This document shows, piece by piece, positions 23,358 to 31,433 of a stretch of DNA of 55,275 nt. How positions within the stretch are numbered: the first letter of the stretch is position 1; the number at the start of each line of letters is the position of its first letter. The stretch comes from Chryseobacterium sp. BGARF1 (GTDB lineage: Bacteria; Bacteroidota; Bacteroidia; Flavobacteriales; Weeksellaceae). Where the stretch lies: the NCBI RefSeq assembly GCF_001677955.1, contig NZ_LELA01000009.1:1-55275 (forward strand). Reading direction: 5' to 3'. Position numbers and translations under genes: made by a program. A model generated the notes under the pieces. It was not told the DNA's origin. It searched no databases and saw only the letters and a program-made list of their open reading frames with translations.

Positions 23358-25346
23358 ATGAAAAACATTTATTCTAGTACAATTTGGCAGAAAAATTTTA
23401 GTGTATCCTGTTTCCAAAATCAATTTTTGGAGAAAATACTTTTTTTAATGCTAAAAAAATCCAACAAAAATTGTCTCATAAATGGGAAAAGTAAGAAATT
23501 GTGGACATTTTTACTGATGTTACCTGTATTATATTGTAGTCAAACTTATCAATGGCAATGGGGAAAACAAGCAGGAGGAGCGATGGGATCTGCTGATCCT
23601 GGATTCGCTTATTTACACGACGAATCTATACGGGATATTGTAGTAGACAACAATAATAATACTTATTATTTGGCAACTGTACAACCTCAAGAACAAAATC
23701 TAAATGGAGTTGCCATTACTCATTATGGGAATAAAGATCTTCTCTTATTTTCTACAGACTGTCAAGGAAATATTAGATGGACCAGGACGATAGGTGGTAC
23801 AGGTGACGAAAGTGCATGGCAAATTGCAGTAGATAATAATGGGGGGTTATATATGTTAGCAACTGTTGTTAATGGTTCATATTATGGAAGTCCGGGATCT
23901 CTCGTTCCTGTACATTTTGATGACACTCATGTTTTGCCTTTGGTAAATTATGTTGATATGAATACACCAGATCCTGGTAACAGAACAGGTTATATGCTAA
24001 AATATAATACTTCTGATGGAACATTGGCTTGGAGTAAACCTTTACAAGGAGACGTTTCATTAGCTTTAAGATATTGTGATATTCAGATGATGTATATGGA
24101 TTCTAGCAAAAATATTCATTCTATTATGGGGTTCAGAGCTGGAACACATTTAAATGGAAGTATTACGGTGCCTTCCACATACACTACATCTTATCAGTAT
24201 TATTTGGTTAAATTTAATTATGACAATGGTAACATGACTCTGAGCACGCCATTACTTCTTCCCATAACTGGAGACGGTATAAACGCAGGAGGAGCAGAAG
24301 GAAAAGCAAATTTAGTGTATGATGAGAGTTTAAACCGTTATTATCTTGCAGGTAAGAAAATGTATCCAGGGTACGGCAATATGGCAGATCTTTCCTATAA
24401 TAATATACCTTTCACAAAAGAAGCCTATTTACTGGCTATTAATGGCAGTAATGGGGCAGAACTATGGAGAAAAGAACTCGATAACGGCTCCACAAGTCCC
24501 GATGATGAAATTCATTCGATTATAAAAGATCCAAATTCTTCGGATATTTATATTTCCGGACGTTATTTCAATGGAATGCCAACAGCTGCAACTTTTGGAA
24601 ATTATACTTTCCCATCGAGAAGTTATGTTGAAACTGTTCCGTTTGTTATGAAAATGAATGAAAACGGCGTAGTACAATGGGCAAAAACTCCTAATGGAAT
24701 GTCTGGTCTTCAGTTTGGATACCGTTTCACAAAAGGAGTGATTGCTATTAATGGAAACGAGATAGGATTTGCCAAAGGAAGTTGGTCAGATATCTGGGAT
24801 AACTATGCAATGACTCGATCTAACGGAGATCGATCAGATCCTTTATTAGTTCGTCTGAATAAAGATACCGGTGCAGTAATAGGAGCCGCAGAAATTGTTA
24901 GTCCTTATGGATTTATAGATGAATTCACGGCTATTGCAGTAGATAAAGATGGTAACTATCTATTAGGAGGCTTTTTCCATAATCAATTATTTACAGATTC
25001 CAATGATAACGTCAACACAATGGCTGTTAATGTAACAGCTGGAAAATCTCAATCTTTTTTCACAAAATATGCTAAATCTGCATGCAGCCAGATGTCTGTA
25101 GAAGAAACTGCCGCTCAGGCAGGAATTCAATTATACCCCAATCCTATAGAGGATATTCTTCATATTAAAAGTAAAGAGACATTGGTTGACTACCAAATCT
25201 ACGGCGCAACAGGACAGCTTATAAAACAAGGAAGTCTTAATTCAAAACAGGAAAAATTAATTCTAACCTCTTTGCAAACAGGAATATATTATATAAAGCT
25301 TAAAACCAACTCTGCCATAATTACAGAGAAAATCGTAAAAAAATAA
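23358..25346 (+). CDS. T9SS-secreted beta-propeller-like protein
   Basis: Secreted protein of about 660 residues. The body has propeller-type repeats in which a tryptophan/glycine block (IRWTRTIGGTGDESAW, LAWSKPLQGDVS, VVQWAKTPNGMSG) alternates with VDNNNNTYYLAT-like strands, as in SBBP-type beta-propellers. The last 75 residues (LYPNPIEDILHIKS, YGATGQLIKQG, LQTGIYYIKL, EKIVKK) form a type A T9SS sorting domain, directing it through the outer membrane. I chose the ATG at 23358 because a promoter -7 element lies just before it. The ATG at 23448 is also possible and places the signal peptide (KLWTFLLMLPVLYCSQ) nearer the N-terminus. The ligand or role is unknown. It is divergent from the ECF operon and followed by a terminator. 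Confidence 0.85.
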   Translation: MKNIYSSTIWQKNFSVSCFQNQFLEKILFLMLKKSNKNCLINGKSKKLWTFLLMLPVLYCSQTYQWQWGKQAGGAMGSADPGFAYLHDESIRDIVVDNNNNTYYLATVQPQEQNLNGVAITHYGNKDLLLFSTDCQGNIRWTRTIGGTGDESAWQIAVDNNGGLYMLATVVNGSYYGSPGSLVPVHFDDTHVLPLVNYVDMNTPDPGNRTGYMLKYNTSDGTLAWSKPLQGDVSLALRYCDIQMMYMDSSKNIHSIMGFRAGTHLNGSITVPSTYTTSYQYYLVKFNYDNGNMTLSTPLLLPITGDGINAGGAEGKANLVYDESLNRYYLAGKKMYPGYGNMADLSYNNIPFTKEAYLLAINGSNGAELWRKELDNGSTSPDDEIHSIIKDPNSSDIYISGRYFNGMPTAATFGNYTFPSRSYVETVPFVMKMNENGVVQWAKTPNGMSGLQFGYRFTKGVIAINGNEIGFAKGSWSDIWDNYAMTRSNGDRSDPLLVRLNKDTGAVIGAAEIVSPYGFIDEFTAIAVDKDGNYLLGGFFHNQLFTDSNDNVNTMAVNVTAGKSQSFFTKYAKSACSQMSVEETAAQAGIQLYPNPIEDILHIKSKETLVDYQIYGATGQLIKQGSLNSKQEKLILTSLQTGIYYIKLKTNSAIITEKIVKK

Positions 25347-25376
25347 TATCTTGCAGATAAACTTTCATAATATTGT

Positions 25377-25401
25377 ACTCTCTACGGAGAGTTCTTTTTT
25401 T
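25377..25401 (+). terminator. Terminator after the T9SS propeller gene
   Basis: The 6-bp stem ACTCTC-TACG-GAGAGT is followed by TTCTTTTTTT. It lies 30 bp beyond the stop codon. Confidence 0.75.
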
Positions 25402-25584
25402 AGCATAAACTACTAAAGTTCTTTAATTTAGCTTATTAACTACAGTAAATTACAATTTATTGCTTTGCGAAATTTCCACTATCATAAATGATAAAAATTG
25501 CGAAGGTATTATTTCTGAGAAAAACGGGTAAATCATAAATAAAAATTTTATTTTTCATAAAAACTCAGTATTAAATTTAACCTT

Positions 25585-25592
25585 TACCTTTG
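25585..25592 (+). promoter_or_regulatory. Bacteroidota -7 element (TACCTTTG) for the C1 peptidase gene
   Basis: TACCTTTG matches TAnnTTTG exactly, 51 bp before the ATG at 25644. I see no clear TTTG/TTGAC -33 box at the right distance. Confidence 0.5.
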
Positions 25593-25643
25593 TAACAAAT
25601 CTGTTATATGAACGACTATTCATATAAATAATCTTTTATAGTA

Positions 25644-26846
25644 ATGAAAAATACCAAAATTGCGTCATTACTTTTTGTTTTGTCTGCAGGAAGTATGATG
25701 TTTGCTCAGGATGATCTGATCAACAAGTTGAAGAACAATCACTCTCAAAATGCTAATTTCCAGTTTACCACATTAACAGATGTTGGGGCAACTTCGGTAA
25801 AAAACCAAGGTTCATCAGGAACTTGTTGGAGCTATTCTGGAAACTCTTTCCTGGAGTCTGAAATGCAGAGGATGGGCAAAAAGCCAGTTGATTTGGCTGA
25901 AATCTTTACCGCAAGAAATTCTTATCACGATAAAGCAAAATTATACGTTTTAAACAGCGGAGCAATCAGTTGGGGAGACGGAGGTGAGCTTCATGATGTG
26001 GTTAATATGTACAAAAAATACGGTGCAGTTCCACAAGATGTTTATACAGGTTTGAAAGCCGGACAGTCTTTAAATAATTTTAAAGAAATGCAGGGCAAAC
26101 TAAAGCCGGTTTTAGACAGCTTGGTTGAAGCTTCTTCAAAAGGAAAATTATCTGATAACTGGATGGCTTCTGTGGATGCTATTTTAGATGAATATTTAGG
26201 AAAAGTACCTACTAATTTTACCTACGAAGGAAAAAATTACACTCCAAAAACTTTTGCTAAGGAAGTGGTAGGAATTAATCCTGAAGATTATGTTGAGTTG
26301 TCTTCATACAAAGATTATCCTTATTACCAGAAATTTGTAGTTCCGATTCCTGATAACTGGAGCCATGATTCTGACTGGAATATTCCAATGAATGAATTGA
26401 CTGCCATTATCGATAATGCTGTTAACAAAGGATATTCTGTAGGTTGGGCAACAGACGTTTCTGAGCCTTATTTTTCATACAAAAATGGTGTTGCTTACGT
26501 TCCTGATGTAGATCTTGATCAAATTACTGCTGACGTAAAAAAAGATTTATTCACTCAGCCTAAAAAAGATAAAACCATTACTGAAGATATGCGTCAGAAA
26601 GCTTTAAACAATCTTTCTACCACCGATGACCACGGAATGCACATCGTAGGTTTGGCAAAAGACCAGTCGGGTAAAGAATATTATATGGTAAAAAATTCTT
26701 GGGGTGTAACCAATGATTTTGAAGGATATTTATATGTAACAAGACCTTATGTTGAATATAAATCAACAGCAATTTTGGTTCACAAAAATGCAATTCCTAA
26801 GAACATCAGAAAGCAATTGAAACCAAGCAAAAGCATTGGTTTGTAA
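25644..26846 (+). CDS. Exported C1 family (bleomycin hydrolase-like) cysteine peptidase
   Basis: A 400-residue papain-superfamily peptidase of the bleomycin hydrolase/aminopeptidase C branch (C1B). The catalytic set is complete: Gln55 and Cys61 in KNQGSSGTCWSYS, His333 in DDHGMHIVG, and Asn351 in VKNSWG. Unlike the classic cytoplasmic PepC it begins with a signal peptide (MKNTKIASLLFVLSAGSMMFAQ), so it works in the periplasm or outside. The C-terminus is extended beyond the catalytic domain (HKNAIPKNIRKQLKPSKSIGL), but I see no T9SS sorting domain. In this family a free C-terminal tail can limit the enzyme to aminopeptidase activity; whether it does so here is unknown. It is monocistronic, with its own promoter element and terminator. 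Confidence 0.92.
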   Translation: MKNTKIASLLFVLSAGSMMFAQDDLINKLKNNHSQNANFQFTTLTDVGATSVKNQGSSGTCWSYSGNSFLESEMQRMGKKPVDLAEIFTARNSYHDKAKLYVLNSGAISWGDGGELHDVVNMYKKYGAVPQDVYTGLKAGQSLNNFKEMQGKLKPVLDSLVEASSKGKLSDNWMASVDAILDEYLGKVPTNFTYEGKNYTPKTFAKEVVGINPEDYVELSSYKDYPYYQKFVVPIPDNWSHDSDWNIPMNELTAIIDNAVNKGYSVGWATDVSEPYFSYKNGVAYVPDVDLDQITADVKKDLFTQPKKDKTITEDMRQKALNNLSTTDDHGMHIVGLAKDQSGKEYYMVKNSWGVTNDFEGYLYVTRPYVEYKSTAILVHKNAIPKNIRKQLKPSKSIGL

Positions 26847-26901
26847 GAAATCATTATTGTCTACTAGGTGACAATTTTAGATATTTAAACTTGTTAATAG
26901 G

Positions 26902-26926
26902 CCGTCTGAATTTTTTCAGGCGGTTT
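26902..26926 (+). terminator. Terminator after the C1 peptidase gene
   Basis: A 9-bp stem CCGTCTGAA / TTCAGGCGG (one G-T pair) with a T-rich loop is followed by TTTTTGTTTT, 55 bp after the stop codon. Confidence 0.85.
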
Positions 26927-26943
26927 TTGTTTTAGCTAAAATT

Positions 26944-27111
26944 TTTTGACGCAAAGTCCGCAAAGGTATTTTTTCTCACATACTGCATATTTTTCGTTCT
27001 CAAAGGCACTTCGTTCAGCGAAGGCTTCCATTTCTTTGCTGAGTGAAACGCCTTTGCGAGCGAAGAATATTTTCAATCATTAAAAAAATCTTTGCAGACT
27101 TTGCGTTAAAA
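26944..27111. repeat. Palindromic repeat family 1, copy A
   Basis: The outer arms 26944-26965 and 27090-27111 pair at 20 of 22 positions (GACGCAAAGTCCGCAAAG core). Inner arms at about 26993-27023 and 27034-27064 also pair well (right arm in complement CGCAAAGGCGTTTCACTCAG). The element could form a large cruciform. A diverged second copy lies at 35578-35742. No ORF is present. Confidence 0.75.
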
Positions 27112-27122
27112 TAAATTTTAAA

Positions 27123-27154
27123 AAACCGCTTTCAAAAAAAATTGAAAACGGTTT
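27123..27154 (-). terminator. Probable terminator of the OYE gene
   Basis: AAACCGCTTTCAA pairs with TTGAAAACGGTTT (one mismatch or wobble) around an A-run loop. On the minus strand the stem is followed by T. It lies about 140 bp past the OYE stop codon. Confidence 0.5.
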
Positions 27155-27295
27155 CTCTAAAAATTAAAAAAATTATAGGTAAAATTATGTATAAAATAAA
27201 AGTGAACTGCTTATTTTACTTCTCAGGTAATAGTAGAAAAAAGTTTAAATAATAAATTGCCCACGAAGCAAACCTGCAATTCACTGTAATTTTTT

Positions 27296-28357
27296 TTAAT
27301 AAAGCACTCCTAAACTAGAACCAGCAAAATCTGTAAGCTCTTCTACTCTGCCGTCTTTAATTTTCTTTGCCCATTGGTAATCGCTCAACAAAGCACGTCC
27401 TACAGCAACCAGATCAAAATCTTCACGATCAAGTCTTCTTACCAATTCTTTAAGGTCTGCTTTTTCAGAACCTTCTCCTGCAAAAGCTGCCATGAAATCA
27501 CCGTTTAATCCTACAGAACCTACGGTAATTGTCGGTTGACCAGTCAGTTTTTTTGCCCAACCTGCGAAGTTCAAATCTGAACCTTCAAATTCAGGTTCCC
27601 AAAAACGTCTTTGTGAACAGTGGAAAATATCTACTCCGGCTTCTTTTAATGGCAATAACCAATCTTCCATTTCATTAGGATTTAAAGCTAATCTGCTCTT
27701 ATAATCCTGTTGTTTCCACTGAGAAAGACGGATAATAATAGTAAAATCTTCCCCAACTGCAGCTCGCATTGCTTTTACAACATCCACTGCAAACTTGCTT
27801 CTTTCTTTTAAGGTTTTTCCACCGTATTCATCGGTTCTGGTATTGGTTACTTCCCAGAAAAACTGGTCGATTAAATAGCCATGAGCGCCGTGAATTTCCA
27901 AAACATCAAATCCTAAATCTTTTGCAGATTTTGCCGAAGCTGCAAACTGAGCAATTGTATCCTGAATATCTTCCAAAGTCATTGTAGAAGCTTTTTCCAT
28001 ATCCACTAAAGGATAGTCTTCTGCCATTCTGGTATCACCAACATGCCAAATCTGTGGTCCCATTTTTCCTCCATTTTGATGAACTGCATCGATGACGTTT
28101 TTCCAACCGTTCAATGCTTCAGTTCCATAAAAATCTGGGATGTTTTGTAGGTTTTTAGATCCAGGCCTATTGATTACCGTTCCTTCAGAAAGAATCAATC
28201 CAACTTCCGAAGCGGCTCTTCTTGCATAGTAATCTACAATTTGCTGAGTGGGAACTCCGTTATCAGATTGTGCTCTCGTCATCGGAGCCATTACTATTCT
28301 ATTTTTTAGTTGTAAATTTTTGTATTGAAAAGGTTTAAACAATGATTCTGTACTCAT
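27296..28357 (-). CDS. Old Yellow Enzyme family NADH:flavin oxidoreductase
   Basis: A 353-residue FMN-dependent alkene reductase. The N-terminus (FKPFQYKNLQLKNRIVMAPMTRAQS) with the Met-Thr of the FMN site, the middle GFDVLEIHGAHGYLIDQFF, and NTRTDEYGGKTLKERSKF are diagnostic. C-terminal VGRALLSD binds the FMN phosphate. These enzymes reduce electrophilic C=C bonds of enals, enones or nitro compounds, and their genes are often induced by reactive electrophiles. The His-Asn pair of classical OYEs appears as QIWHVGDT, so a His is present. It is divergent from an HxlR regulator with a GTAAC-repeat region between them, a common arrangement for electrophile-responsive control. Confidence 0.94.
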   Translation of the reverse strand: MSTESLFKPFQYKNLQLKNRIVMAPMTRAQSDNGVPTQQIVDYYARRAASEVGLILSEGTVINRPGSKNLQNIPDFYGTEALNGWKNVIDAVHQNGGKMGPQIWHVGDTRMAEDYPLVDMEKASTMTLEDIQDTIAQFAASAKSAKDLGFDVLEIHGAHGYLIDQFFWEVTNTRTDEYGGKTLKERSKFAVDVVKAMRAAVGEDFTIIIRLSQWKQQDYKSRLALNPNEMEDWLLPLKEAGVDIFHCSQRRFWEPEFEGSDLNFAGWAKKLTGQPTITVGSVGLNGDFMAAFAGEGSEKADLKELVRRLDREDFDLVAVGRALLSDYQWAKKIKDGRVEELTDFAGSSLGVLY

Positions 28358-28380
28358 TTTTAAAGTATTTGTTTGTAATT

Positions 28381-28477
28381 GTTACACAAAGTAACTAATA
28401 ATAGTTTGTTTTTGTATCTTTCAATGAAAAAATAGTGGTAACTTCGCAGTAACTTATATTAGTAACCTGAAAGTAAC
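28381..28477. promoter_or_regulatory. GTAAC repeat cluster, candidate HxlR operator
   Basis: One inverted pair, GTTAC-ACAAA-GTAAC (28381-28395), is followed by direct GTAAC copies at 28438, 28449, 28462 and 28473, spaced 11, 13 and 11 bp. This is close to one helical turn, so the sites face the same side of DNA. The cluster lies between the divergent OYE and HxlR genes. Confidence 0.6.
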
Positions 28478-28500
28478 GTATAAGTTTAACCACAAAAGAT

Positions 28501-28570
28501 TAAACACCTAAGTTATTTTAAGTTTAATAGTTGTATGTAAATTAAGAACACTTAAGTTATTTTTAAAATC
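28501..28570. repeat. Degenerate AACAC-TAAGTT repeat, copy 2
   Basis: TTAAACACCTAAGTTATTTT and TTAAGAACACTTAAGTTATT lie about 40 bp apart, in the same order as the repeat at 8222-8300. The two copies are diverged but recognisable. Confidence 0.4.
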
Positions 28571-28621
28571 AAAGATCTTATTTCTCTGAATTTTTAATAG
28601 CTTAATTAATTTTAGCCTATT

Positions 28622-29011
28622 ATGAAACAAAACGAATTGATGCAATACAGCTGTCCTTTAGGCAAAGCAATGTCTGCATTGGGAAGCAAATGGAAACCGA
28701 TTATCGTATTGGTTATTAAAGACCGAAAACTACGTTTTGGAGAACTTGCCGTGCGCATTAATGTGATTTCAAGAAAAGTTCTGACCGATCAGCTAAAAGA
28801 AATGCAAACTGACGGATTGATTATTCGTGAAGAGTTTAAAGAACTTCCGCCAAGAGTAGAATATTCTTTGACAGAAAAAGGATTGGCACTTTTACCTATC
28901 TTATACCAATTGGAAGAATGGGAAACAAAATATCATGTTTATGACCCTGAAAAAGAGAAGGATTGCAAAATGCTTTTGGAAAAAAGGGAGAAGAAAAATG
29001 TTATTGTTTAA
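28622..29011 (+). CDS. HxlR family transcriptional regulator
   Basis: A 129-residue winged-helix regulator. The conserved N-terminal CPLGKAMSALGSKWKPIIV (with the Cys used for redox or electrophile sensing in several family members), the helix-turn-helix around FGELAVRINVISRKVLTDQL, and the wing EFKELPPRVEYSLTEKG define the HxlR family. It is divergent from the OYE gene and probably controls it, responding to electrophiles through Cys11; that link is inferred from context. The GTAAC repeat cluster between the genes is the likely binding site. Its end overlaps the convergent lipoprotein gene by 11 bp. Confidence 0.92.
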   Translation: MKQNELMQYSCPLGKAMSALGSKWKPIIVLVIKDRKLRFGELAVRINVISRKVLTDQLKEMQTDGLIIREEFKELPPRVEYSLTEKGLALLPILYQLEEWETKYHVYDPEKEKDCKMLLEKREKKNVIV

Positions 29012-29342
29012 GCTTATTAAGTTTAATTTGAACACTTTCTGGATAACTTCCGTTTATATAACTCACATAACCATTCTGAATGATAGCTTTTGAGCCTGCT
29101 TTTGGAATGGAATCGATATATTTAAAATAAAGAGTATCATTCTTTAATTCATAATTTCCCGTGTAGATATCTTTATCTCTCATCATTCCTTGAGAAATAA
29201 ATTCAAAACTTTTATCATCATACATTTTCAAATATATCCAACCTAAAGGAGCTTCTCTATCTGCTAGCAAAACTTCTTTTCTTTCATCTTTACAACTTAG
29301 AATAATTAGTATAAGACAAAAATATAAAAACCTGATTTTCAT
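29001..29342 (-). CDS. Small lipoprotein of unknown function
   Basis: A 113-residue protein with a lipoprotein signal peptide ending in the lipobox LIILSC (lipidated Cys17) followed by KDER. The mature part is a small beta-rich domain (WIYLKMYDDKSFEFIS, YTGNYELKNDTLYFKYID), a layout common in small Bacteroidota lipoproteins. There is no named family. The gene converges on and overlaps the HxlR gene by 11 bp. It lies 33 bp downstream of the methyltransferase-like gene on the same strand, so the two may be co-transcribed. Confidence 0.7.
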   Translation of the reverse strand: MKIRFLYFCLILIILSCKDERKEVLLADREAPLGWIYLKMYDDKSFEFISQGMMRDKDIYTGNYELKNDTLYFKYIDSIPKAGSKAIIQNGYVSYINGSYPESVQIKLNKLKQ

Positions 29343-29375
29343 TCGGTTATATTTAAAATTATAATTTCAAAAATA

Positions 29376-30110
29376 TTACTTTCTCACAATCAACATATTT
29401 GCAAAGGGTGTAATTTTCTGATTATCAACAACCTCCAAACCAGCTTCAGAAATAGCTTTTTGCCATTGCTTTTTGCTTAAAAAATGAAAGGCTCCGATAT
29501 TGAAGAAAAGAAAGTTGGTAAAATCCCTGAACTGCTCTGAAACAATAATCAATCCATCATCTTTTAAAACTCTTTTAGCTTCTTTAAAGAATAGAACTCT
29601 TTGCTCATGATCCAAAATTTCGTGAAGTGCGGTTATGGCAAGAATTACATTTTGAGAATGATCTTCAAAAGGTAATTGATGAGCTTTTATTTTTATTTCT
29701 TTAGGATTCGGAGGAAATATTTTTTTTGAAGTTTCAATTCCTTTTTCTTGCTCGTGACGGTTTCCGAAAATATCACAAACTGTTAAATTTAAATTTGAAT
29801 ATTTCTCTTCCAGACTTTTAGACAAAGGATCAAAACTGGCATGAACCAAAACAACATTTTTAGTTTTATTCCAATTTATAATTCCTTTCAAATTGTTTAA
29901 TTCGTATAGGTCTGAATTATCATACAAAATGTAAGAAGCCACGAGTGAAGCAATAATATTCAGAATAATAAGAACACCTAAAATTCTGAATAACAAAACA
30001 AAAAGGCTCGAATTAATAAAAAATGACAATCCAAAAAGAACAATAGAAACGATAATTCCTAAAAGGATTTTCTGGTAATTGAAGAGAATGACAAGCTTTG
30101 TGATTTTCAT
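29376..30110 (-). CDS. Membrane-anchored class I methyltransferase-like protein
   Basis: A 244-residue protein. Two hydrophobic helices near the N-terminus (about 14-33 and 35-63) precede a SAM-dependent methyltransferase fold (about 75-244). The SAM-binding first motif is altered: where most enzymes have VLDIGCGxG this protein has VVLVHASFDPLS. Later blocks look typical (HQLPFEDHSQNVILAITALHEI, LKDDGLIIVSEQF, ISEAGLEVV). The glycine-rich loop is therefore missing, and activity is uncertain. Substrate unknown. It pairs with the downstream lipoprotein gene; the next gene upstream is divergent. Confidence 0.75.
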   Translation of the reverse strand: MKITKLVILFNYQKILLGIIVSIVLFGLSFFINSSLFVLLFRILGVLIILNIIASLVASYILYDNSDLYELNNLKGIINWNKTKNVVLVHASFDPLSKSLEEKYSNLNLTVCDIFGNRHEQEKGIETSKKIFPPNPKEIKIKAHQLPFEDHSQNVILAITALHEILDHEQRVLFFKEAKRVLKDDGLIIVSEQFRDFTNFLFFNIGAFHFLSKKQWQKAISEAGLEVVDNQKITPFANMLIVRK

Positions 30111-30236
30111 GAGTTGAATTCTTATTATTTTGGAATTTTATAAATATTGAATTTACAGATTTCTTTAACAATTTCTTTATAATGAGATGATTTTATCTAA
30201 TATATTTCTTTTTTTTGTAGCTTGAATCCTATTCGA

Positions 30237-31370
30237 ATGATAAAAGCTTCAAAAGAGATAAAATTTTACGCCTATTTAGGTTTTCTTCTAAGCGTTTTGG
30301 CTTACGTTATTATACAGTTGTATATAAAATCTAAACTTTCACAAATTAGCTGGACCGCTTCGGACTGGCTAATTAATTATCAAGACGGTGGGTTTAAAAG
30401 AAGAGGCTTATCTGGAAGCTTTCTGTTCTTTATCCAGGATCAATTTCATATTTCGCTACAAATGCAGATTTTTTGCATTCAGGCAATTTTTATTGGGCTT
30501 ATTTTTTATTTTTTAATCCGAATAATCTTAGCAAAAAAGATCAATTGGCATATTTTACTATTAATTTGTTCACCACTTTGTCTTTTGTATTTACCCGTAA
30601 ACATTTTCAATTCTGGGAGAAAAGAAATCATTTTATTAGCATTAATTTTATTTTTCTTGTCTGGAAAACCTACACAATTTAAAAAGTATTTTCTTTTCGG
30701 TGGTTTTCTTTTAGGCTTATTCCTGCATGAGCTTTTTTATTTTTATTTACCATTTATAATGGCTGCTTACATTTTAAAAACAAAAAAAACAGATGTAAAA
30801 TATTTAGGAAGTCTTTTTTTAGCATCAACACTCGTAATTACATTTTTGTTCTTTTTCGGTGGCGAAATTAATCAGGGACAAAGTATTGAAATATTGAATA
30901 ACCGCGGAATTGAACTGAGCAAATGGAATATTTTCACATATGATGCTGTAGAAGAAAGAAGAAATATAATCCTTGCCTATCAATCGTATATTTTATTTGC
31001 ATTGGAGTTATTTTTTATGACTTTTCTATCATTCTTTTTTGTAAAAAAATATTTACCTCAGCACAAAAATGTTTTTAAAATATTCATCCTAATTTCTATG
31101 GCATGGGTTAGCCCGCTTTATTATTTAGGAGCAGATTGGTTTCGCTGGAACCATATTTATTCGTTCTTACTCATTATCTTAATTATTTCTGCTTTACCAG
31201 ATAACAACGGAAAAAGATTTTGTATTGAGGGAAAGTTTAATATTCCATTGTCGATAGTAATTGTATTATTTTTCATTGTATTTTACCTTCATATACAATA
31301 CGATACTTCAGGAAATTCAGCAGAATATTTATTAGATTTTATCGAGAGTAAGCTACACTTAAAAAGTTGA
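30237..31370 (+). CDS. Polytopic membrane protein of unknown function
   Basis: A 377-residue protein with about nine to ten membrane helices spread along its length. The first external loop carries TASDWLINYQDGGFKRRGLS, a conserved-looking block (DGGFKRRGLSG) that I associate with uncharacterised polytopic proteins near glycan genes, but I cannot name the family. Acidic/aromatic residues between helices (HELFYFYLP, GADWFRWNH) would fit a glycosyltransferase-like or polysaccharide-related membrane enzyme; this is weak inference. The frame opens earlier with TTG at 30222, but ATG 30237 is the better start. A terminator hairpin follows in the convergent gap. Confidence 0.65.
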   Translation: MIKASKEIKFYAYLGFLLSVLAYVIIQLYIKSKLSQISWTASDWLINYQDGGFKRRGLSGSFLFFIQDQFHISLQMQIFCIQAIFIGLIFYFLIRIILAKKINWHILLLICSPLCLLYLPVNIFNSGRKEIILLALILFFLSGKPTQFKKYFLFGGFLLGLFLHELFYFYLPFIMAAYILKTKKTDVKYLGSLFLASTLVITFLFFFGGEINQGQSIEILNNRGIELSKWNIFTYDAVEERRNIILAYQSYILFALELFFMTFLSFFFVKKYLPQHKNVFKIFILISMAWVSPLYYLGADWFRWNHIYSFLLIILIISALPDNNGKRFCIEGKFNIPLSIVIVLFFIVFYLHIQYDTSGNSAEYLLDFIESKLHLKS

Positions 31371-31385
31371 TGTTCTTCTATAAAA

Positions 31386-31411
31386 AAACCGCCTCCAAAA
31401 GAAAGCGGTTT
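31386..31411 (-). terminator. Terminator of the E1 dehydrogenase gene
   Basis: A 7-bp stem AAACCGC / GCGGTTT lies in the convergent gap. On the minus strand it runs directly into seven T, so it mainly serves the E1 gene; the plus-strand side lacks a long T run. Confidence 0.7.
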
Positions 31412-31433
31412 CAAAATTTATCTAAAATCTCAA

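Larger units (their letters stand above)
26847..27295. other. 449-bp gene-free stretch with terminators and a long palindrome
   Basis: This stretch holds the terminator of the C1 peptidase gene (26902-26926), a long two-level palindromic repeat (26944-27111) and a hairpin with T run that may end the OYE gene (27123-27154). The remainder (27160-27295) is AT-rich with nothing I can identify. Confidence 0.7.
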
